Source of the DNA: Branchiostoma floridae
Taxonomy: Eukaryota > Chordata > Leptocardii > Amphioxiformes > Branchiostomatidae
DNA: 64,000 bases
Reading direction: 5' to 3'
Assembly (NCBI RefSeq): GCF_000003815.2
Contig: NC_049985.1
Coordinates: 1,329,410-1,393,409 of the forward strand
Part shown: positions 55,792 through 64,000 of the stretch, one piece after another
Numbering within the stretch: the first letter of the stretch is position 1
Layout of the letters: each line of letters begins with the position of its first letter
Notes under the pieces: model-generated
Database searches by the model: none
Seen by the model: the letters and a program-made list of their open reading frames with translations, nothing else
Told to the model about the DNA's origin: nothing
Made by a program: the position numbers and the translations under genes

Positions 55792-58700
55792 TTAGGCGAA
55801 CAGATAGGAAACAAGAAACGTGAACACCAGAACAGAAAGGCTACACGAAGTCTCGCGAGTTCCCCCACTGGAGTCTGCCCTGGCGCGGTGAGAGTGGACG
55901 TGCATTCCCATCAGCCTCGGCACCTCCTCGTTCCAAAACTTCATGTTGGACTCCCGGAGTCTGACGTCAGCAGATGACGTCACGTCCAGCTTGAGGTACG
56001 ATTGAGATGAAGGGGTGTAACGTGGCCAGGTCACCATGTCACGCATGCGTGCCGCTCCTGTCGAGTCATTGGGGTCCCTTTAGAAGAAATAAGAAATATC
56101 TCAGGCATCCGTGAAATACCGTCCGTCTAATTAGATTACAGTTTATCCATTAAGCAAAATAAGATTTTTTATCAACATTAGATATGCCCACTTCCTTTCA
56201 TATTGACTGTTATAAGTATAACAAAATGTATAATATATTACTGACGGGCAGACCAAAAACAAGACCTCCCCGTGAATGAGTACTCTCTTCCATTGACCCC
56301 GTGACCTGTCATGACTGAGGCATTCTCATACTTATACTTTGTACTGATCTATGTACCAACCTCCTACTCACTTTCTGTCACACTACCGACAGTATGTTCA
56401 AATACCTAAAACCACACAAGAACACAGACATCCAGAGACAGAGGCAAAGGTATATGCAATTAGTCCTGTACCCGTTTGTGGCGAAGTTAACCCAGTACGC
56501 CATCATGTCCAGACTCAGGTCCCTCTCCTCCTGGGTGAAGCTGTACTTCCAGGAGTTACCGGTGTCGTCACGCAGAAGCGGGATGCCGAACATAAGAAAC
56601 AGGTCGTCACCGTGGTCAACTTTTACATACGGCGGACGGAAGGGGAAAACAGAAGCTCTGCGCTGCAGCTCGTAATGGTACACTCGACTGGAGGCTGCGT
56701 AGAGAAACAATTCAGCATTAGGATCTAAGATATGTACAAATGTAAAATTGTCTACTGCATCAAGAAATACAATAGATAGTTTTATAGACGGTACTTGTAT
56801 TGTACACTAAAACACCAAAATGCCGTATGCAATTATATGTAAATATTACATTGTGTTCGTTTCTTTGGGAAATCACCTAATGTACGAAGATTTAAAAGCG
56901 TGTCATCTGCCAATCAACATAATTGACCTAAAAGAAGAATGTTAGTCCGTTTCCGTGGCTCCTTAAACAAAACAACCGACTCAGAAGAAAGGGAAGAGCT
57001 GTGATATTTTTTTATTTCTCTGCATGCGTGAAGCATCCACTCTTTTTCATTTCAAAATTCCAAAAAGATAAAAAAAAGTCGTGAAGCTTGAGGTCTTAAA
57101 AATCCGTTGTTTTTCGCCTAAAACTATCTAGTCAGTGAGTAACTCGTTGCCATCGGTTGCAGTAGAGGCATTCCCATTACATAGCTGGGCATGACATAGT
57201 GTTACAGTTTGTTCCCTTTACCACCTAATAACTACAGTACCACAGGAACATGAGACTCCCCTACCCTCCCACGCTACTGCCGGCATGCCTGCCTCGGCCT
57301 TCGCCATCATGACTGTCTGGGCGGTGAACGTCGCGTCCATCAGGAGTTGGAGAAACTGGTCACGCAGGTAGATCGGATCGTCCGCCATGTCGGGGTCCAG
57401 GTACTGGTCTATCACAGGCTGGAGGAGCGTGTCAACACTGCCGCCCTGAGATAACGACAAAGGATAAATACTCGACAAAAGTAAACATCATGGTCAACGA
57501 TGTCATCCCTTGATAGAGACGGGGACGCCATAAAAGTTCTGCGACTTATGATCCGTTTCTCAGCAAGTCAGACACAGTGGGCACTATGTCACTGTAGACA
57601 GGACTCCTCACGATGTCACGATGGGACATTATCAAACGGAACTCCATAATTATAAACTGGTCTCATTGACTAGGTGGTCCTTATGCAGAGGTGGTCAAAT
57701 GTGGTGTTTCACACAGGTCTTCGGTATTTGCAACTAAGGATTTATTTTACATCTTTAGATTCAGCTGGTGCATCACATGCTGGAGGATCTCGTCAGCACT
57801 AGCTGCTACCCTTTATTTGGAATATATCACAGGCGAAGGAGTTTGGCAAAAAGGCGAAATGAGCTCGTTATATATGGCCATGGCCATGAGTTTTGGGGCC
57901 TCTTAGCGGCAAGTTCTGGAATTGCAGGGGCATTTCTGTCAAAAATTTCCCAAGAGGATAAACCAACAAAGAAATAACTGATTTTCAAGATTTTTGGTAT
58001 GAAATCTACAAAAGATGTACAAAATTAGATACAAATTATGCAATATAGGGGTTACATTTGCATAAGTAATGAGAAAAATATTCTACCATAGCATTTTTTT
58101 TCAATGTATGTCTTGCCCAAGACATGACATGGTCTTGACATTTTGGTGTCAGGTAGCTTTTGACGTCAGGGAAATGTGGAGCAGCTTTGAGCCCACTAAC
58201 ATATAATTTTAGAACTGCATTGGTATTTTTGTCAAAACATTCCGAGCAACAGGATACCTGAAGAAAGGAATGAAGGATGTCCATCATTTTGGGGATGCTT
58301 TAGCAAAGCTGTAAATAATATGAGGACTTGATTTGCATAAGTGAATGAGGAAATTGTATAATTCCATTGTTTTACATAACTGGACTTCAATAAATGCATC
58401 TCAAATAATTCATAACAGGTGGGAAATAAACAAATACCAAACATGCACACGAGGAACTTTTTGCATAATTAATACAAACATGGCAAAAATGTTAAATAAT
58501 ACATAATCGGATACTTTATACTTAGTGTGTTAGTTGAAGGTGAACATCACAATGCTTAAATTATACAAATGGTAAGCCTTTTACAAAAAATCTATTTCAT
58601 GGAGGTATGAGGTCGCCGAACTCTTGTTTTCAAATAAATTCAAGCAGCCGAAGTGTCTCCTACCAGGTACTGTTCGACCACCTGCTGTAGATACTCCGGA

Positions 58701-61233
58701 AGGTTAGTTTCGAACTCTGCCCGGGTCATCCCATCTGCGTCCACATACGGGACCTCTGATGACATCCACCCGAACTCGTCATTGTTGGTGCCCAGAAGGT
58801 AGTCCACCCTGTTGATGAACTTGTGGTTCATCAGGTCCTGTGAAAACAACAACGTAGATTAGTATGAAAGTTTTTCTCCATAACTTTATCGAATAAAAGA
58901 CTCGACATTGTCCCATCAGAAAAGAGTGAATTTCAAAAACCTAAGACACACCATCTATTTGGACAACGTCGAGATATGGGACGATCAAAAATGTTTTCTC
59001 GTGAGGGTATTAAAGATCAAGGCCCAACAACCTTCCTTAAACCGGGACGGGGGCCGACACCGGTTTCCACGCACCCACCTTCACCAATGACAACGTGGAA
59101 ATGCAAACAACGATATAAAGAGGAACAACATCACCATTGTCATAGGTTCAGCGGACGCGCGTAGAGCCTGTGCCACATACAATCAACGAAGTTCAGCACC
59201 GTTATAGGGGTGATGGGCACAATAAATAAAGCAACAGTCTTACCCAAGGATTTTGCAAGAGGAATCTTCCATCGATGACCACTGACGGAAACGTCGTTGT
59301 CACGAAGGTTTCGCTCGGTAACCTGTCAGAGCAAAAGATCGTCTATTCTATTGAGCAATCAATATCAACATAAACTTGGCATTCCATTTTGCCGTACTGC
59401 CATATACAAAACCCACCTACTCCGTAACTCGCCGGACTGTTGAATACTACTTAATCATTACTTTACCATTCTCCTTTTCACCTGCGATTGCTGTCTGCCG
59501 TATATTGTACAACAGCACAGACGTCTTCTCGTAGATTATACTGAATTAAGAATGTGATGTGGTTGGTAATGCTTGTGAATTTGCAATAATAGATTTTAGC
59601 GTACTTGTAAATGTTCAATGCTGGAAATCTAGAAATTGCCGTAACTACAGAATTCAGAATCAATATGTCTGCGATGCTGGTTCAGCAAAGATTGAATTGA
59701 ATTGAGTAAGATCGTAAGATAGAATTATGGCACTGGGTTTGTTGAATACGGTTGGAGTTTTATAAAACGAAACAGTATCTCTACATTATAACGAAAGTAC
59801 TGTGATCTTAAACTTAAACTTCTAAGGCTAGCATGCAAATTGGCTCAGTAACCCACTGTGTTCTGCTCCTTCAATGGTCTAGGCGCTCTGTAGCAACGGT
59901 AGGAGTGCTTTCTTCAGCCCTCTACAAATCGACTAATAACTAATTAAAGATAGAACACCCCTCTGAACATACCTTCTCAGACAGCTCACCATGTCATCGT
60001 AGGAGTCCGTGCTGCAGTTCAAGCTAAGGGCGAGGTTTTGTGTTTGTGTGATGTCGCCTTTCTGTGCGACTGGAACTCCCGCCACGCCGCTCTGAGAGAT
60101 GGCCCGATGGAACAGTCCCGTTGCCATGGGAGACATGACGAGTAGGGAGACGGACCAGCCTCCAGCGGACTCTCCAAATATGGTGACTCTGTCGGGATCC
60201 CCTCCGAAGTTCCGGATGTTGCCTTGTACCCACTCCAGGGCTTTTACCTGCGACGGGATAGGGTAGAATTCATCTGTCAATGTGATGCATGACAGGTGAC
60301 TGAGACAACTGCTGGTCAAATTCAAGATTGATAGTGTTTTACAATACTTCTTTGTGTGAATCAGGAATCGCAGAAACACAGACAGACAGACAGACTACAC
60401 TCATTGATAGCAGACAGGCAAAAACATCACTCCCTTGTGGCGAAGTGATCATGAAGGGATATAATTTAAACAAACTTTTATTGGGAAGATCTAGAAAGAA
60501 TCTAACCGCGTCCAGGAGACCAAAGTTGCCCGTTGCGTCGTCGTCCAGTGTCGGCAGGAAGCCCAGGGTACTCAGCCGATAGTTGATGGTTACCATGACG
60601 ACGTTATGGAGTGACGTGGGGATCTCAGCCGGGTAGGTGTCGGCACTACCAGAGTACCAACCCCCGCCATGGATCCACACCATCACCTGAAACAGCAGGT
60701 GGGATATATCAGCTTGAAAGTCTCAGTTGGTAAGACACGCTATGAAGAAAGCAATAGGTCAAATGGTCAAAATATTTCGTCGGAGTTTTTGTATATACAT
60801 ATTTGAGAAGACCTATTTTAAAAGAGGAATAAATGAAGTCATCTACATCAGGAAAACCAACATTCTCTCAACCGGGACGGGGGGTGATATGGATTTTCGT
60901 GAGCTTTTTAGCTATTGCTGACGTCACACGTGCTGAAAGACACGTGACACAGCGATCGGATTAGACAGCTGAAGAAGACCCAGATTCTGGTGAGTGCAAC
61001 TTTTGAGTTGGATTGGAAAACAGTCTCCAACCTTTCCATTATGGTTTACAGTTTCATAGTAGATGCAGGACATATCCATGGAGGATGCAGTGAGGAGGGG
61101 TCGCATTGCGTCACATGGTGGGGCAAAATTAACAAGATAAGAATGACTTGACCTTGCTTACGTAGAAGAGCAGTACCTTGCAAGATGAAATTTCCCCTGC
61201 CAAAATGTGTATTTTATGACTCTTTCTCTCCCT

Positions 61234-61283
<50 letters not shown>

Positions 61284-63141
61284 GAATTAGCTAACTTCAC
61301 ACCGTCACGTTCATATATTGTCTCTAGTATGCAAACATAGATCGATATGTAAAAATTCATTCAGTTCGATCATCTGGCTAAAACATTCTCAAGCCTCACG
61401 AACATGCACATTTCGAGAGTCTAAATTTGTAGATGCATCAATGCACAGCAACAAACTTTAATCAACATAACAAAGTCTAGGATATCTCACAGGCAGGTTG
61501 GCAGTAGCGGACACGTTTGGAGAGTACACATTCAGGAACAGGCAGTCCTCGCTGCTGGAGTTACTGCGAAACAGAAAGACCTCGTTGAAGATCGATCGTG
61601 ACAGCAGGTATTCGACCTGTGGACATCTGGAGCCGAACTCTGTGACGTCACGGACACCTGTCCAGCTGGCGGGATCCTGGGGAGGGCGCCACCTAGCGGA
61701 GAACAGAAGGGATGTTCAGATCAATGGTCATTATTTTTCCGGGCACAGCTTCTGTGAGACTTTAAGAAACTGTAAAAATGCACTTGACATATATTTCATG
61801 AATGGGACAGTGTGGGTATAAATTTCGATTTCAAAAGATCTGGCCCATTTCTCTTTCTACCCTTATATGAAGTAGTCAATTCCTAGCATGGCTTAATTGG
61901 AATCAAAATGGAGTTTTTTTTTAATTGGTGGCGTCGTTGTCCTGTTCCGCTGTATAGAAGTTGTTTATATTGAACGCTTTGGACACTTTGCATATTGGAA
62001 TACTGTGTGGTTGAGTTGGTATGACCTGGAATGTCGGCAGATGATATTATGACACCCTGTATTTAGTCATCTATATAGAACATTTCCCTTATTGTGCTTT
62101 GCCCTTCAACGTCTGTTAGGCCACTACTTACTATATTCTGTATCCCAGATACTGGCTCAATCACTTAACCATATTGGTAACGCGATGTCAAAACGTGTGC
62201 ACTTCAACTTCATCATGAAAACTGTCAATTATTCATTTTGTTTGTTTCCTTTGTATTTTTCATTGAGACTGTGGAATTACAATCCTAAGTATTTTACCCT
62301 TTTGTTCTTTCCTACGTCAGCTTAGCACCCACCTGAGGTCCCCCACAGGCGGAGCGGCGTAAGGAATCCCCTTGAATGTGAAGACGCGGTCAAAGACGGC
62401 ATTTCCGACAACAGAGGAGGTCAGGAACTCTGAACCTCTCACGTCGCCATGAGTAGTGGAGACAACAGCGGCGTCTGGAATTCAAATCGGTCAATATCAT
62501 CACAACTTTTCGTCAAAAGGATATCTGGTATCACCGATCATTCGTCAACAAATTATGTTTCCCTCTTAACATTAGGTGTGATGATTCAAATTCCTCCCTT
62601 TTCTTCACTGAAAAAATGGACGATTCTGAAAATTAAAAGGAAAGTCTATGAAGCTTCGTTTTCCAAGACTTCCAAGCTTTTCCAGCTGACTCTGTCTGTC
62701 TTGCTTGTAGAGACAGGCAAATGTGTCTGTTGCAGAAGTAAACCTTCTTTCCAGGCAGATTTACCAGCGGTATAAGTTAGTATCAAAGCTGGCAAAGGAG
62801 TGCACTGTTGGCAAAAGGAGTCATCACTTATTCAGCCACTGATGGCATATAGTAGTATCAAAGCTGGCTAGCTGTCTAAAAGGAGTCATCAGCCACTGGT
62901 GGCATAAGATAGTATCAATGCTGGCTGAAGAGTACAGCTGGCCAAAGGGAGTCACCAGCCACTGGTAGCGAAACACGCTACTGGGCCGACGTCATTCCTC
63001 TGACAGCTTTTGATGCTATCTCATGCTACCGTAGGATCTGCTTGGAGATTAAAGTAAAGCCACCCCACCTGATCCGCCTGTAAGAACCAGGATCATTGCT
63101 ATACAGACGACAAGCACGCGGAGACCCCGAGAGCTAGCCAT
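55792..63141 (-). CDS. Type-B carboxylesterase / cholinesterase-like enzyme G, GPI-type tail, about 596 aa
   Basis: Ten exons in coding order: 63069-63141, 62333-62474, 61491-61692, 60507-60686, 59973-60247, 59244-59322, 58664-58837, 57289-57445 (or from 57265), 56472-56694, 55792-56077. Leader MASSRGLRVLVVCIAMILVL. Catalytic marks: [18 protein letters not shown] (Ser about 226), LLGTNNDEFG (Glu about 338) and KVDHGDDLFLMFG. The C terminus has a longer polar stretch than F (HVHSHRARADSSGGTRETSC) before the hydrophobic end SLSVLVFTFLVSYLFA, a probable GPI signal. The exon 8 donor is ambiguous as in F: GC, or GT nine codons later. Intron sequences, notably intron 9, are still alignable with gene F, so the two genes duplicated recently. 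Confidence 0.9.
57765..57850 (-). pseudogene. Vestige of a second exon 8 in gene G intron 7
   Basis: The + strand ctggtgcatcacatgctgga onward to gaatatatcacaggcgaagg and agttt matches the start of exon 8 plus the adjoining intron in gene F (45600-45670, ctggtctatcgcaggctgga ... aaatatatcaaaggcgaagg). The acceptor and frame are decayed. A relic of an exon-level duplication. Confidence 0.55.
61237..61283 (+). repeat. (CT)n / (CA)n microsatellite, gene G intron 3
   Basis: About 36 bases of pure CT followed by CACACACACA. Confidence 0.9.
62775..63051. mobile_element. Composite of the TCTCCAAGCAGATC foldback family, gene G intron 1
   Basis: Three imperfect direct copies of a block around tagtatcaaagctggc / ggagtcatcagccactggtg are followed by gcgaaacacgctactggg and the arm cttttgatgctatctcatgctacc ... 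ggatctgcttggagatta, which matches the right arm of 6316-6456. It ends about 18 bases before the leader exon donor of gene G. Confidence 0.55.
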
Positions 63142-64000
63142 CTCGACTAGAATGGTCGTTGGCATCGAATAAGCCACACGACCTTTGTCCCACCTGACCT
63201 CCACGTTCCTTTACGTTACGTCATGTACACAGTTCGTGTTCAATCTCCAAGCAGATGTTTGAACTGAATGTAGAATCGTGTTCTGAGTGCCCACTTACCT
63301 ACCATAGAATGCAGTGTTAGGTTACATGTACAAGGACACGTCTTTAGTGAGATTATGCTATGTTAAAGTGGGACAACTACCAAACCCCACACAAGAGTAG
63401 ACTAGTCTGCATGCTCTTTTCCGTAAGGTGTACGCAGCCTATTTTTATTTCCCGTAACTTGTAGGGAAAATCATCTAGTCTACGTAATTCGTAGCAAGGC
63501 GATCAAATTTAGCGTAATTGCCTTCCTTGATTTAGCGTAATATGTTGGGGGTTCTTCTAAATTCAGCGTAAATCGTTGCTCCCCCCCTCTCCAAGAAAGG
63601 GTCAGAAGAAGCACTTGGGAGAGTATCAGTTGCGTCTGGGGTTTATATATTTATTAGCGAATGTCTGGGGTTTCCTGATAAGTGAGCCGTGTGGCCACGA
63701 GGTGTGGAATGTGGAGACCGAGATCTGGTGTGGTCTACTCGTCCTTACTACATACATGACATAACGGACCCTACGAAAAAGTCAGAGTTCATGATGTAAT
63801 TATTAACATGCATTGGCATAATACCGGTCATAAGCCTTATACCGGTCGATTAAAAATAGTGGAACTTAAAGAGATCTACACATGCAACAATAGTTATTTC
63901 TGAGGTATGCACACTTCAGACATCTAGGTGTCCAATACATCATTTACAAAGCATCGATAACAATGCATTCGAAGACAACAAGGCCAAAAGTTTTCAGGTC
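63142..64000. other. Upstream region of gene G
   Basis: No coding exon is recognised. The tctccaagcagatg end of the foldback family recurs near 63243. A short block resembling tttagcgtaat is repeated two to three times at about 63507-63572. The gene G promoter should lie just above 63141. Confidence 0.4.

Noticed and set aside
2170..63141. Assigning the esterases as acetylcholinesterase, neuroligin or a named CES gene
   Set aside because: The fold and triad are clear, but substrate-defining residues and orthology cannot be judged without alignment and trees. Neuroligin and thyroglobulin are excluded because the catalytic triad is intact.

Overview
This window looks like animal nuclear DNA, most probably from a lancelet (Branchiostoma, a cephalochordate). 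That assignment is an inference from the gene families, the short multi-exon genes with GT-AG introns, and the density of small inverted-repeat transposons; no species marker was read directly. It contains a tandem family of type-B carboxylesterase / cholinesterase-like genes and, in the middle, one single-exon leucine-rich-repeat (LRR) membrane receptor.

Layout. On the + strand: the last exon of one esterase (1-191) and three complete ten-exon esterases, called here B (2170-8506), C (10053-17063) and D (18790-25676). On the - strand: the LRR receptor (28197-30026), then three complete ten-exon esterases E (33188-39513), F (44235-51049) and G (55792-63141). I joined all six complete genes exon by exon. 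Each gives one open frame of about 576-598 codons with the same intron positions and phases; exon 4 is always 180 nt and exon 5 always 275 nt. All six keep the HGGG oxyanion-hole motif, a GxSxG nucleophile elbow, an acidic residue in the LLGTNNDEF-type motif and the DH[GA]D[ED]L catalytic histidine. The + and - groups point towards each other around the LRR gene, and the promoter region of C is repeated in inverted orientation in front of F.

How the products differ. All begin with a separate signal-peptide exon joined in phase 1, so the enzymes should enter the secretory pathway. The last exon decides the likely destination. A, B, E, F and G end in a short hydrophobic tail that looks like a GPI-anchor signal, while C and D end in PDEL, which resembles an ER-retrieval signal. 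Gene D is B-like at its 5' end and C-like at its 3' end, so it looks like a recombinant.

The most unusual region is 50.8-54.6 kb: six near-identical leader exons, five of them intact, lie in tandem upstream of the body of gene F with no esterase bodies between them, next to a different leader exon that matches gene C. They may be alternative promoters and leaders for F, or the remains of incomplete gene duplications. The rest of the window holds many small transposons (including one with perfect 57-bp inverted repeats that spans the only assembly gap, and a hAT-type element with an 8-bp target duplication nested in another element), minisatellites, SINE-like pieces and LINE fragments. No CRISPR array, rRNA gene or intact tRNA gene was seen.
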